A stretch of DNA of 64,000 bases from Chryseobacterium sp. 7 (GCF_003663845.1 NZ_RCCA01000001.1:1054001-1118000); one strand, 5' to 3'. Numbered from the stretch's first letter, positions 35,449-44,162 are shown. The notes: generated by a model not told the origin, from the letters alone. Made by a program: numbers and translations.

Positions 35449-37131
35449 ATGAAAAAGGTATTATTAGCTGCAGTTTTTTTAGCAGGTTTTAGTTTCTCTT
35501 TTGCACAGGAAGCTAAAGCTAAAAGTAAAGATCCAAACGAAGATAAAGATCTTATGACATGGTATCATAAAGATTTTGCAACTTCAAAAGTATATGGAAT
35601 AAATACGGCAAATGCTTATAAATACTTAGAATCTAAAGGACTGAAGCCTAAAACCGTAGTGGTAGGAGTTTTGGATAGTGGAGTACAGGTAGATCATCCG
35701 GGATTGGTAAAGAATGTTTGGTCAAACCCTAATGAAATTCCAGGAAACGGTAAAGATGATGATGGAAACGGATATATTGATGATATACACGGCTGGAACT
35801 TCATAGGAGGTAAAAACGGGGATATTGATATTGATAATATGGAGGTGACAAGAGTAGTTGCCAAATACAAGCCTATTTTTGAAGGTCCGGATTCCACAAA
35901 GAATAAAGCGAACCAGGCTCAGATGAAGGAGGAGTTTGATATGTATATGAAAGCCAAAGATATGTTTAATTCAAAAAGTATCGAGGCTATACAGAATTTC
36001 AAGACCTATTCTATGCTGAACGAGCTTATTCCTAATATGGTAAAATTATTGGGAGGTAAGCCCGTTACCGCTGAGACTATTTCAGCAATCAAAGCACCCA
36101 CAGATCAGAGAGACGCCATTGCGCTGGATTTTTTAGGTCAGATTTCCCAAAGTCCGGAATTCAAAGGAAAATCATCTGCTGAATTCGAAAAAAAGATGAA
36201 GGAGGAAATGAAAGAAGCTATCGATCATTTCGCTCCGGCAGCAAAACAATATGATCTTTCCTACGACCCGAGAAAAGAAATTGTAGGTGATAACTATGAT
36301 GACTACTCTGAAAAGAACTATGGTAACAACCATTACGAAGGACCGGATGCAGAGCACGGAACCCATGTAGCAGGAATTATTGCCGGACTTCCACAAGGAA
36401 AAGAAGTTCAGTACGGAGTAGCTTCCAAAGTAGCTAAAATCATGTCTGTAAGAACAGTTCCCAATGGAGACGAAAGAGATAAAGACGTAGCCAATGCTAT
36501 CAGATATGCAGTGGATAATGGAGCAAAAGTATTAAATATGAGCTTCGGAAAACCTGTTTCTCCGGGTAAAAATGTAGTGTGGGATGCTTTTAAATATGCT
36601 GAAGATAAAGACGTACTTTTGGTGAAAGCAGCCGGAAACGAAAATGAAGATGTAGCAGAACATTTGGCATATCCTACCAACTTTAAAAATGTTACAGATG
36701 AAAAACCATTTGTAAGCAACGTTTTGGTGGTAGGAGCCAGCACCAATAAGAATAGCGCTTTAAGAGCGGATTTTTCTAATTATAATAAAAAAATGGTCAA
36801 TGTTTTCGCTCCGGGGGAAGAAATTTATTCTACCGTTCCTAAAAACGAATACAGATACCTTCAGGGAACCTCTATGGCTTCACCTGTTGTAGCCGGAGCA
36901 GCAGCCGTTTTATTGGCTTACATGCCGGATCTGAAACCTTATCAGATTATTGAAGCATTGGTAAAAAGCAGCAATCCAAGTACAGTAGACGGATTTGCAG
37001 ATCAATCACAGGCCGGCGGGGTTATAGACCTTAAAAAAGCAGCAGAATATGCTTATACGAATTTCTACAAAGGAAAACCAACGGGTGCTCCTAAGCCTTC
37101 GAAATCCGTAAAAAAGGCTGTTAAAAAATAA
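35449..37131 (+). CDS. S8 family serine peptidase (subtilase), secreted
   Basis: Secreted subtilisin-like protease of 560 residues. Signal peptide MKKVLLAAVFLAGFSFSFAQ. Catalytic Asp in VVVGVLDSGVQVDHPG near residue 76, His in DAEHGTHVAGIIAGLP near 303, Ser in YLQGTSMASPVVAGAAAV near 475, with the oxyanion Asn in VKAAGNENED near 396. About 225 residues separate the Asp and His, far more than the 30-40 of classical subtilisins. The insert is charged and helical. No T9SS tail is present; the protein ends in a Lys/Pro-rich stretch, so it may stay periplasmic or at the surface. Confidence 0.9.
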   Translation: MKKVLLAAVFLAGFSFSFAQEAKAKSKDPNEDKDLMTWYHKDFATSKVYGINTANAYKYLESKGLKPKTVVVGVLDSGVQVDHPGLVKNVWSNPNEIPGNGKDDDGNGYIDDIHGWNFIGGKNGDIDIDNMEVTRVVAKYKPIFEGPDSTKNKANQAQMKEEFDMYMKAKDMFNSKSIEAIQNFKTYSMLNELIPNMVKLLGGKPVTAETISAIKAPTDQRDAIALDFLGQISQSPEFKGKSSAEFEKKMKEEMKEAIDHFAPAAKQYDLSYDPRKEIVGDNYDDYSEKNYGNNHYEGPDAEHGTHVAGIIAGLPQGKEVQYGVASKVAKIMSVRTVPNGDERDKDVANAIRYAVDNGAKVLNMSFGKPVSPGKNVVWDAFKYAEDKDVLLVKAAGNENEDVAEHLAYPTNFKNVTDEKPFVSNVLVVGASTNKNSALRADFSNYNKKMVNVFAPGEEIYSTVPKNEYRYLQGTSMASPVVAGAAAVLLAYMPDLKPYQIIEALVKSSNPSTVDGFADQSQAGGVIDLKKAAEYAYTNFYKGKPTGAPKPSKSVKKAVKK

Positions 37132-37165
37132 TATATCTTCCTGTGTTTAAGGAGAAATCATAAAG

Positions 37166-37191
37166 AGTCCGAATTTTTTTCGGACTTTTTA
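37166..37191 (+). terminator. Terminator after S8 peptidase gene
   Basis: AGTCCGA/TCGGACT hairpin with a T-rich loop, followed by TTTTT. Confidence 0.75.
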
Positions 37192-37255
37192 TTTTTATTT
37201 TAAATTTTGGCACGGTTTTTTGTAACTTTATAGTAACAAAATAATAAACAACAAA

Positions 37256-37747
37256 ATGAAAAAGTTACTACTTGCAGGGATGTTGGGAACATCACTTTTT
37301 GCAGTGTCGTGTTCCTCTGTTAACAAAGCAGCTACATCTCAAAATCAAAGAGCAGACTTTCTGAAAATGAAAGGAGACTGGCAGATTGTGAGCATAGATT
37401 ATGATAAAGGTTATAAAATTAAACCTTTTGACGAAGGTGCTGACGCACAGTGTTTCGTAGGAAGCCACTGGAGATTAATTCCTAATAACTGGACAGGAGC
37501 GTATACTTTGAACGGAGGTGGAAATTGCCCGGCAATCACACAGCCTATCAAGTTTGAAGTAAAAGACGGTAACACGTTTATGTTTAAAAAGATTGCTGCA
37601 GGAACCAAAGCAAAACAAAATTCTGTAGGATATAGCCTTACACTTATTGATCAGACCACAGATCAGTTTTCACTTCAGCAGGATGTTCCTTTCGAAGGAG
37701 GTAATGTAAAAGTAGTTTACAACTTCCAGAGAGCAGGAATGAAATAA
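37256..37747 (+). CDS. Lipocalin-like lipoprotein
   Basis: A 163-residue lipoprotein; the signal MKKLLLAGMLGTSLFAVSCSS ends in lipobox A-V-S-C. The mature domain has the lipocalin-like opening FLKMKGDWQIVSIDYDKG near residue 36, with a single-barrel-sized body of beta strands to the end. A pair of Cys (AQCFVGSHWR and GGNCPAI) may form a disulfide. Probably held at the outer membrane, binding or shielding a hydrophobic ligand. It is followed 26 bases later by the OmpA lipoprotein gene, and the two share a downstream terminator. Confidence 0.8.
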   Translation: MKKLLLAGMLGTSLFAVSCSSVNKAATSQNQRADFLKMKGDWQIVSIDYDKGYKIKPFDEGADAQCFVGSHWRLIPNNWTGAYTLNGGGNCPAITQPIKFEVKDGNTFMFKKIAAGTKAKQNSVGYSLTLIDQTTDQFSLQQDVPFEGGNVKVVYNFQRAGMK

Positions 37748-37773
37748 TTTATCAACATAAAAGATCAAAAAAA

Positions 37774-38463
37774 ATGAAATTTACAAAAACATACGTAGGA
37801 GCCCTTTTCTTGTCATCAGCATTATTATTGACAAGCTGTGAAGCGGTTCAAAATTCAAATCACCAACAAAGAGGTACCGCAGTAGGGGTTGCTTCAGGAG
37901 CAGTACTTGGAGGTATCCTTGGTAACAATGTAGGAAAAGGAGGAAACGGAGCTATTGGTGCTGTATTAGGAGGTATTATCGGTGGTGTTGCAGGTAATGT
38001 TATCGGTAACAAAATGGATAAGCAGGCTAAAGATATCAAAGAAACTTTACCAGGTGCTCAGGTAGAAAGAGTAGGAGACGGTATTAAGGTTACAATGAAT
38101 GAAAGTATTGTAAACTTTGCGTTTGACTCTTCAAACCTTACTTCTGTTGCTCAGACTAACCTTGACAAATTAGCCCAGGTGTTAAGTGATAATCCTGATA
38201 CTAATATTAATATTTACGGATATACGGACAGCGTAGGTAAAGATGCTTACAACTTAGCACTTTCCCAAAGAAGAGCAGATGCTGTAAAAGCTTATTTAGC
38301 AGGTAAAGGAGTTGCATCAGGCAGAATGTTCACAAAAGGTGAAGGTAAAAATATGCCGGTTGCAAGCAATGATACAGATGAAGGAAGAGCTAAAAACAGA
38401 AGAGTAGAGTTTGCTATTACTGCTAATGAAAAAATGATTAACGATGCCAAACAAGGGCAATAG
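37774..38463 (+). CDS. OmpA family lipoprotein with glycine-zipper
   Basis: Peptidoglycan-binding outer-membrane lipoprotein, 229 residues. Lipoprotein signal with lipobox L-L-T-S-C near residue 22. Next is a Gly-rich zipper region (GVASGAVLGGILGNNVG near 37 and GAVLGGIIGGVAGNVIGNKM near 63). The OmpA-like domain begins VNFAFDSSNLTSVAQTNLDKL near 114 and includes IYGYTDSVGKDAYNLALSQRRADAVKAYL near 147 and EGRAKNRRVEFAI near 206, the peptidoglycan-contact residues. Stabilises the cell envelope; similar to YiaD/Pal-like proteins. Confidence 0.92.
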   Translation: MKFTKTYVGALFLSSALLLTSCEAVQNSNHQQRGTAVGVASGAVLGGILGNNVGKGGNGAIGAVLGGIIGGVAGNVIGNKMDKQAKDIKETLPGAQVERVGDGIKVTMNESIVNFAFDSSNLTSVAQTNLDKLAQVLSDNPDTNINIYGYTDSVGKDAYNLALSQRRADAVKAYLAGKGVASGRMFTKGEGKNMPVASNDTDEGRAKNRRVEFAITANEKMINDAKQGQ

Positions 38464-38494
38464 TTAATTTAATATATAAATATTTTCGTAAAAG

Positions 38495-38516
38495 ACCGCC
38501 CCGGCGGTTTTTTTTG
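38495..38516 (+). terminator. Terminator after OmpA lipoprotein gene
   Basis: ACCGCC-CC-GGCGGT followed by T8. Confidence 0.8.
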
Positions 38517-38545
38517 TATTTTTAGGCTAAGAATTTTAATTTTAT

Positions 38546-38553
38546 TATTTTTG
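38546..38553 (+). promoter_or_regulatory. -7 promoter box TATTTTTG for the UbiA-DprE operon
   Basis: TATTTTTGC, 17 bases before the ATG of the prenyltransferase gene, matches the full TAnnTTTGC box and should drive the six-gene operon to 43761. Confidence 0.6.
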
Positions 38554-38570
38554 CAGTTGAAACAACATAA

Positions 38571-39458
38571 ATGAAGAAATATTTAAAACTACTCCGTGTG
38601 GAGCAATGGGTTAAAAACCTGTTTGTATTTGTCCCGTTGTTTTTTTCAGGTAATATTACAAATGTAGAATTACTTGTAAAAAGCATCTTTGCATTCATTA
38701 TATTCTCGCTTGCTGCAAGTGTTGTTTATATTTTGAATGATTATAATGATATTGAGGCAGACAGGAAACATCCTGAAAAAAGAAGAAGACCTCTGGCTAG
38801 TGGAGCCATTTCAAAATCAACAGCTATAGGAATCCTTATCGGATTGGTTATTACAGATATTGCTCTTGTATTTTTCTCACAACTTTATTTCCATGAGTAT
38901 CTTTGGAAATTTGCAACCATTATAGGTTTCTATGTGGTGATGAATCTTGCCTATACCTTTAGGCTTAAACACGTTCCTATTATTGATATTTTTATTATCG
39001 CAATAGGATTTGTTCTGCGTGTACTGGCAGGAGGTTATATTACCGGAATCAGTATTTCACAATGGGCTATTCTATTAACCTTTGTACTGGCTCTTGTACT
39101 GGCAATCGGAAAAAGAAGAGGAGAGCTTATTAATGCACAGGTTTCAGGAAAGACAAGAAAAGCGTTGGACGGATATAACGTTCAGTTTGCGGACATTGCA
39201 TTGTCTATTTCTATTACATTAGCTATCATCTGCTATCTGATGTTTACCCTTTCACCGGAAGTTCAGGAAAGATTCCACGCAAGGGTATTTTACACCGTTA
39301 TTTTTGTAGTGTTTGCCTTGTTGAGATATCTTCAGCAGACATTGGTTTACAACAGAACAGAGTCTCCTACAAAAATTGTGTACAGAGACCGTTATATTCA
39401 GGTTACCCTGTTACTTTGGGTAGTTGCATTTTTAATTCAAATTTATTTTAAGAAATGA
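38571..39458 (+). CDS. UbiA-family polyprenyl-phosphate 5-phosphoribosyltransferase (DPPR-synthase-like)
   Basis: Integral membrane prenyltransferase of 295 residues with about nine hydrophobic helices. The first aspartate motif is NDYNDIEAD at residues 56-64, followed by RKHPEKRRRPLASG. The second lies in LKHVPIIDIFIIAIGFVLRVLAGG near 132. This LKHVxxxD/GFxLRxxAG form is the one seen in mycobacterial Rv3806c-like enzymes, which load PRPP onto decaprenyl phosphate, rather than in quinone or heme UbiAs. The next genes are DprE1, DprE2 and a phosphatase homologue, overlapping by 4 bases (ATGA). This strongly supports a role in making polyprenyl-phosphoryl-ribose for D-arabinofuranose donors. 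Confidence 0.82.
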   Translation: MKKYLKLLRVEQWVKNLFVFVPLFFSGNITNVELLVKSIFAFIIFSLAASVVYILNDYNDIEADRKHPEKRRRPLASGAISKSTAIGILIGLVITDIALVFFSQLYFHEYLWKFATIIGFYVVMNLAYTFRLKHVPIIDIFIIAIGFVLRVLAGGYITGISISQWAILLTFVLALVLAIGKRRGELINAQVSGKTRKALDGYNVQFADIALSISITLAIICYLMFTLSPEVQERFHARVFYTVIFVVFALLRYLQQTLVYNRTESPTKIVYRDRYIQVTLLLWVVAFLIQIYFKK

Positions 39459-40774
39459 AACCTAATTTCACACAGAAAGTTACAAACTGGGGTAATTTCC
39501 CGGTAGTGGAGAAAGAAATGAGATCTGAGGACAATTTCAAAAAAATAAAAGAATTTGTACTCAACCACAACGAAGTTATAGCAAGAGGAAACGGAAGATG
39601 TTATGGTGATGCTTCATTGGGAGAATCTATATTTTCAACAAAAAAATTAAATAAATTCATCAATTTTGACCGTTTAAACGGAATAATGGAATGTGAATCC
39701 GGAGTACTTCTTTCCGAAGTTCTGGAAATCTCCGTTCCACAGGGATATTTCCTGTATGTTACTCCCGGAACAAAATTTGTATCCATAGGAGGTGCTATAG
39801 CTTCAGATGTTCATGGTAAAAACCATCATGCAGAAGGATGTTTTTCAGAATATGTGATTGAATTTAAGCTGATGACGGAAAACGGGGAAATCATCACCTG
39901 TTCAAGAGAAGAAAATGCAGACAAATTTTGGGCTACCATTGGTGGAATGGGACTTACAGGAATCATTCTTACTGCAAAATTTAAGCTTAAAAATATAGAA
40001 TCCGCATATATTCGTCAGGAAAGCATCAAAGCAGAAAATCTGGACGAAATTTTTAAACTGTTTGACGAAAGCGAAAGCTGGACGTACACCGTTGCCTGGA
40101 TAGATTGTCTTCAAAAAGGAAAAGACATTGGAAGAAGTATTCTGATGAGAGGTGAGCATGCTTTTCAACATGAGCTTCCTCAGAATTTTTTGAAAACCCC
40201 TTTAAGACTAAAGAAAAAATTATCTCCTACGGTTCCGTTTTATTTTCCCGGATTTGTATTGAATGCACTTACGGTAAAAATATTTAACTGGCTGTATTAT
40301 AAAAAGCAGGCTAAAAAAGAAGTGAAAAACTTTATCGATTATGAGACGTTTTTCTATCCTTTGGATGCTGTTAATGACTGGAACAAAATCTACGGTAAAT
40401 CCGGATTTATACAGTATCAGATGGTAATTCCTAAAGAAACAGGAAAAGAAGGCATGAGAAGGATCCTTGAAACGATTGCAAATAGCGGAAACGGATCATT
40501 CCTGGCTGTTCTTAAACTTTTTGGAAAGAACAATACTGCTGCTTACAACTCTTTCCCTGTGGAAGGGTATACGCTGGCATTGGATTTTAAAGTGAATTCC
40601 AAACTGAAAAGTCTGGTAGATCAGCTTGATGCCATTGTTCAGGAGTTTGGAGGAAGGATTTATCTTACCAAAGACAGCATGAGCAGATCATCGCTTACCA
40701 ATTACCTTAAAAATATTCAAAATCCTAAATTTGTGTCTTTACAGCACAAAAGAATCATAAATAATAATTCATAA
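39455..40774 (+). CDS. DprE1-like FAD-dependent decaprenylphosphoryl-ribose 2'-oxidase
   Basis: FAD-binding oxidoreductase of 439 residues, closely matching the layout of mycobacterial DprE1. Visible landmarks are VIARGNGRCYGDASLG near residue 41, the FAD loop GTKFVSIGGAIASDVHGKNHH near 107, KFWATIGGMGLTGII near 155, FFYPLDAVNDWNKIYG near 305, FLAVLKLFG near 349, and RIYLTKDSMSRSS near 400. The catalytic Lys of LTKDS is kept. Where DprE1 has Cys387 (in NICVDF), the target of benzothiazinones, this protein has Ala375 (YTLALDF). It should oxidise the 2'-OH of polyprenyl-phosphoryl-ribose. The stop overlaps the next ATG. Confidence 0.83.
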   Translation: MKPNFTQKVTNWGNFPVVEKEMRSEDNFKKIKEFVLNHNEVIARGNGRCYGDASLGESIFSTKKLNKFINFDRLNGIMECESGVLLSEVLEISVPQGYFLYVTPGTKFVSIGGAIASDVHGKNHHAEGCFSEYVIEFKLMTENGEIITCSREENADKFWATIGGMGLTGIILTAKFKLKNIESAYIRQESIKAENLDEIFKLFDESESWTYTVAWIDCLQKGKDIGRSILMRGEHAFQHELPQNFLKTPLRLKKKLSPTVPFYFPGFVLNALTVKIFNWLYYKKQAKKEVKNFIDYETFFYPLDAVNDWNKIYGKSGFIQYQMVIPKETGKEGMRRILETIANSGNGSFLAVLKLFGKNNTAAYNSFPVEGYTLALDFKVNSKLKSLVDQLDAIVQEFGGRIYLTKDSMSRSSLTNYLKNIQNPKFVSLQHKRIINNNS

Positions 40775-41499
40775 TGATAGTTCTGGGAAGCACATCTGAA
40801 GTGGCACAGGCTTTTGTGGAAAAAGCACTTCAGGAAGGAGAAAAATTTGAAAAAATTTACCTTTTTACCTCAAATAAAGAAACTACAGAACGGTTTGCAA
40901 GACATATTGATGTAAAGTTTCTGCAGCAGGCAGAAGTTATTGAACTGGATCTGACCAAAGAAATTGATTACAACAGATTTGATAATATCAATTCAGATGT
41001 ATTATTTTGCGCCGTAGGATATTTAGGAGAAGGAACTGAGGAAGGATTATATGACAACAGAAATACGGAACGTATCATAGATATCAATTATTCAAAGCTG
41101 GTTCCGGTGATGAACTATTTTGCTCAGAAATTTGAAAGCAGAAGATCAGGTACTATTATCGGACTTTCATCAGTAGCAGGAGACAGAGGTAGACAAAGTA
41201 ACTTCATCTATGGAAGTGCAAAAGCTGCCTTTACAGCCTATTTGAGTGGTCTGAGAAACTATCTTTTTGATAAAAAAGTACATGTTCTTACAATAAAACC
41301 AGGGTTTATGGCTACTAAAATGACGGAAGGCCTGCCTTTAAACCCGAAACTGACGGCTACTCCGAAACAAGCCGCAGACTGTATTTATAAAGCCTTCAAA
41401 AAGGATAAAAATGTGGCATATGTTTTGCCGGTTTGGAGTATAATTATGATGATTATCAGGAATATCCCTGAATTTATATTTAAAAAATTAAAGCTTTAA
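40774..41499 (+). CDS. DprE2-like short-chain dehydrogenase/reductase
   Basis: SDR-family NAD(P)H-dependent reductase of 241 residues, the expected partner that reduces the 2'-keto intermediate to the arabino epimer. N-terminal nucleotide motif MIVLGSTSEVAQAF, catalytic region GTIIGLSSVAGDRGRQSNFIYGSAKAAF near residue 127 with Ser, Tyr and Lys in order, and a C-terminal hydrophobic segment (WSIIMMIIRNIPEFIF) as in DprE2. Start overlaps the DprE1 stop by one base (TAATG), indicating translational coupling. Assignment rests on the SDR motifs plus operon context. Confidence 0.82.
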   Translation: MIVLGSTSEVAQAFVEKALQEGEKFEKIYLFTSNKETTERFARHIDVKFLQQAEVIELDLTKEIDYNRFDNINSDVLFCAVGYLGEGTEEGLYDNRNTERIIDINYSKLVPVMNYFAQKFESRRSGTIIGLSSVAGDRGRQSNFIYGSAKAAFTAYLSGLRNYLFDKKVHVLTIKPGFMATKMTEGLPLNPKLTATPKQAADCIYKAFKKDKNVAYVLPVWSIIMMIIRNIPEFIFKKLKL

Positions 41500-41503
41500 A
41501 GAA

Positions 41504-42091
41504 ATGAAAAAATTGTATTGTTTTGATTTTGACGGAACCCTGACGTATAAAGATACTATGTTTATGTATCTCAAATTCTACGATTCTACAAAATACCGTA
41601 TACAATTTTTGAGACATGTTCCGCTCTTTATCCTGCTGAAATTAAAGCTGGCTGAAACCGAAAAGGTGAAAAAAAGTTTTATTGGTTCTATTTTAAAAGG
41701 ACAGACTCAGGAAAAGATAGAGCAAAAGTCTAAACTGTTTTTTGAACAGCATTATCCTAAAATTGTGCGTGAAAATGCGCTCGACTTTATTAATAATATA
41801 GATCATAACAATACACAAAGTTTATTGGTTACGGCTTCATTGGATATCTGGGTAAAGCCATTCGCTCAGGCACTTAAAATGGAGCTTGTTTCTACGCGGG
41901 CAGAGTTTAAGAACGGGGTTTTCACAGGAAATTTTGTAGGAAAAAACTGCAACGGGAAAGAAAAACTTGTAAGAATAAAAGAAGAAATAAACGATTCTAA
42001 ATACGATAAAATTATTGCATTTGGCGATACTTCCGGAGATCGGCCAATGTTGAAATGGGCAAATGAAGGACATTATCAATTTTTTCACTAA
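41504..42091 (+). CDS. HAD-IB family phosphatase
   Basis: A 195-residue HAD hydrolase. Motif I is YCFDFDGTLTYKD at residues 4-16, motif II LLVTASLDIWVKPFA near 107, and motif IV IIAFGDTSGDRPMLKWA near 168, so the catalytic set is complete. It lies 4 bases after DprE2. In the arabinose-donor pathway a phosphatase must remove the 5-phosphate of polyprenyl-phosphoryl-5-phosphoribose. Mycobacteria use a PAP2-type enzyme, and a HAD enzyme could fill the role here, as in NoeH-like clusters. This specific role is inference from position. Confidence 0.8.
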   Translation: MKKLYCFDFDGTLTYKDTMFMYLKFYDSTKYRIQFLRHVPLFILLKLKLAETEKVKKSFIGSILKGQTQEKIEQKSKLFFEQHYPKIVRENALDFINNIDHNNTQSLLVTASLDIWVKPFAQALKMELVSTRAEFKNGVFTGNFVGKNCNGKEKLVRIKEEINDSKYDKIIAFGDTSGDRPMLKWANEGHYQFFH

Positions 42092-42115
42092 TTTTGGGAG
42101 ATAAAATTGTAAAAA

Positions 42116-42583
42116 ATGAAAAGCCTGTTAATTGCATGTGCAGTAATCTTCATGAGCTGTGCAAGCACTTCATCCCAGAAGTCTTCTGCTGTGCAGGAAA
42201 ATGCTGAACTTCTTGTCTCTGAATCCCAGGGAGGAGCAGATACATCCGGCTTTACAATCATTAAAGACGAAAAAGATTTTCGAAACAGAATCAGAGGAAG
42301 TTTTGGTGTTGTAGACCTTGATAAAGAATCTTATATCAAATATCCTTCATTTCCGAAAAACAAAAAAGTCGTTTTATACAATTTGGGAACTTTCAGATCC
42401 GGAAGTCACAAAATTGATGAAATTAAGAGCGCGTCTGTAAAAAATCAGATTCTTTATGTAGAAGTTCCGGCCGGAGAACCTTCCGGTGGAATGGAAATTC
42501 AGGTGATGTCTAATCCCTGGATTATTTTCACTGTTCCCGCCAATTACCAGTTTACCTCCGTAGAATTAAAATATTCAAAATAA
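42116..42583 (+). CDS. PrcB-like (protease complex subunit) lipoprotein
   Basis: A 155-residue lipoprotein; signal MKSLLIACAVIFMSCAST ends in lipobox F-M-S-C. The mature domain matches the PrcB C-terminal-type fold: FTIIKDEKDFRNRIR near residue 46, a KKVVLYNLGTFRSGSHKIDE segment near 83, and ILYVEVPAGEPSGGMEIQVMSNPWIIFTVP near 112. Such domains are found on Treponema PrcB and many Bacteroidota lipoproteins; function is unclear. It sits between the HAD phosphatase and the cysteine desulfurase genes on one transcript, with no evident pathway link. Confidence 0.72.
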   Translation: MKSLLIACAVIFMSCASTSSQKSSAVQENAELLVSESQGGADTSGFTIIKDEKDFRNRIRGSFGVVDLDKESYIKYPSFPKNKKVVLYNLGTFRSGSHKIDEIKSASVKNQILYVEVPAGEPSGGMEIQVMSNPWIIFTVPANYQFTSVELKYSK

Positions 42584-42585
42584 GA

Positions 42586-43761
42586 ATGGATAAAGTATAT
42601 TTAGATAATGCCGCAACCACTCCGCTTGCAGAAGAAGTAATAGATGCAATGGTGGGTACTATGAAGATGAATTTCGGAAACCCGTCTTCAACGCACAGCT
42701 TTGGCCAGGAAGCAAAAATCCTTATTGAAAATGTAAGAAGACAGGTTGCAGACTATCTTCATGTAACTCCTGCCGAAATCATTTTCACTTCCTGCGGAAC
42801 AGAATCCAACAATATGATCATCAAATCCTCGGTAGAGCACCTTGGAGTAGAAAGAATCATCAGTTCTCCTCTGGAACATAAATGTGTTTCTGAAAGTATT
42901 CTGGATATGAAGAGCAGAAAAGGAGTAGAAGTAAACTATATCCGCCCGAATGAAAAAGGAGATATTGACCTTACAAAATTAGAAGAGCTGTTAAAAGCTT
43001 CAGATAAAAAAACATTGGTAAGCTTAATGCATGCTAATAACGAAATCGGAAATATTATCGACCTTAAAAAAGTTGCCCAGCTATGCAAAGAGCATAACGC
43101 GCTTTTCCACTCGGATACCGTACAAACTATGGCTCACATGAACCTTGATCTGTCTGATATCCCTGTAGACTTTGCTTCATGCAGTGCCCACAAGTTTCAT
43201 GGACCAAAAGGAGCAGGATTTGCATTTATCAGAAAGGCAACAGGCTTAAAAGGGATTATCACAGGAGGGCCTCAGGAAAGAAGCCTTAGAGCCGGAACAG
43301 AAAATGTTTGCGGAATCGTAGGATTAGGTAAAGCATTGGAACTTTCCCTTAATCATATGGGTGAGTATACCAACCATATGCAGGATATCAAAAATTATAC
43401 GATTGAGAGACTTTCTGCCGAAATTGAAGGGATTAAATTCAATGGAAGAAGTGCTGAGAAGGAAAACAGTCTTTATACGGTTTTAAGTGCATTATTACCT
43501 TATAAAAACCCATTGATCGGGCTTCAGCTGGATATGAAGGGAATTGCAATTTCTCAGGGGAGTGCATGCTCATCAGGAGCTTCAAAACCTTCCATGGTTA
43601 TGATGATGGTGCTTTCTGAGGACGAAATGGATCACTGTACGCCATTACGTATCTCTTTCAGCCATATGACGACGAAAGCAGAGATTGATTCATTAGTGAA
43701 TGCTTTGAAGGAAATTTCAAGCGATTACACTATAGAAAAAACTAATGTTGAGCATAGATAG
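42586..43761 (+). CDS. Cysteine desulfurase family protein (NifS/IscS-like)
   Basis: PLP-dependent enzyme of 391 residues that takes sulfur from cysteine for Fe-S clusters or thio-modifications. N-terminal VYLDNAATTPLAEEV, the residue-72-83 FTSCGTESNN motif, the PLP-lysine in ASCSAHKFHGPKGAGF near 203, and the mobile Cys loop ISQGSACSSGASKPS with Cys near 328. The short Cys loop resembles group II/NifS-like rather than SufS. It starts 2 bases after the PrcB-like gene and ends the operon begun by the UbiA gene. Confidence 0.92.
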   Translation: MDKVYLDNAATTPLAEEVIDAMVGTMKMNFGNPSSTHSFGQEAKILIENVRRQVADYLHVTPAEIIFTSCGTESNNMIIKSSVEHLGVERIISSPLEHKCVSESILDMKSRKGVEVNYIRPNEKGDIDLTKLEELLKASDKKTLVSLMHANNEIGNIIDLKKVAQLCKEHNALFHSDTVQTMAHMNLDLSDIPVDFASCSAHKFHGPKGAGFAFIRKATGLKGIITGGPQERSLRAGTENVCGIVGLGKALELSLNHMGEYTNHMQDIKNYTIERLSAEIEGIKFNGRSAEKENSLYTVLSALLPYKNPLIGLQLDMKGIAISQGSACSSGASKPSMVMMMVLSEDEMDHCTPLRISFSHMTTKAEIDSLVNALKEISSDYTIEKTNVEHR

Positions 43762-43780
43762 GCTTGTGCTTTAAAAATCG

Positions 43781-43788
43781 TAATTTTG
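43781..43788 (+). promoter_or_regulatory. -7 promoter box TAATTTTG for trxA
   Basis: TAATTTTG matches the consensus and lies 57 bases before the thioredoxin ATG. Confidence 0.5.
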
Positions 43789-43844
43789 AACATCCAATAG
43801 AGGATTAAAAAGAAAATAATATTAATTAAAATAAAAGAAACAAA

Positions 43845-44162
43845 ATGGCTTTAGAAATTACAGACAGCTCATTTCAGGATACGGTTTTAAAATCAGACAA
43901 ACCGGTATTAGTAGACTTCTGGGCAGTATGGTGCGGACCTTGCAGAACATTAGGACCAATCATCGAAGAAGTAGCATCAGATTTTGAAGGTAAAGCAGTA
44001 GTAGGGAAGGTAGATGTAGACAACAACCAGGAAATCTCTATGCAGTATGGTATCAGAAATATTCCTACAGTTCTTATTTTTAAGAACGGGGAGGTAGTGG
44101 ATAAATTAGTAGGGGTAGCTCCAAAAGAAGTTATCGCTGAAAAATTAAGCGCTCACTTATAA
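43845..44162 (+). CDS. trxA: Thioredoxin
   Basis: Cytosolic disulfide reductase of 105 residues. The active site is DFWAVWCGPCRTLGP near residue 26, with WCGPC intact. The cis-Pro region RNIPTVLIFKNGEVV near 70 and the buried Asp (VLVDFW) are in place. Single-gene transcript with its own -7 box and a downstream hairpin, ending 60 bases before the tRNA-Asp promoter. Confidence 0.95.
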   Translation: MALEITDSSFQDTVLKSDKPVLVDFWAVWCGPCRTLGPIIEEVASDFEGKAVVGKVDVDNNQEISMQYGIRNIPTVLIFKNGEVVDKLVGVAPKEVIAEKLSAHL

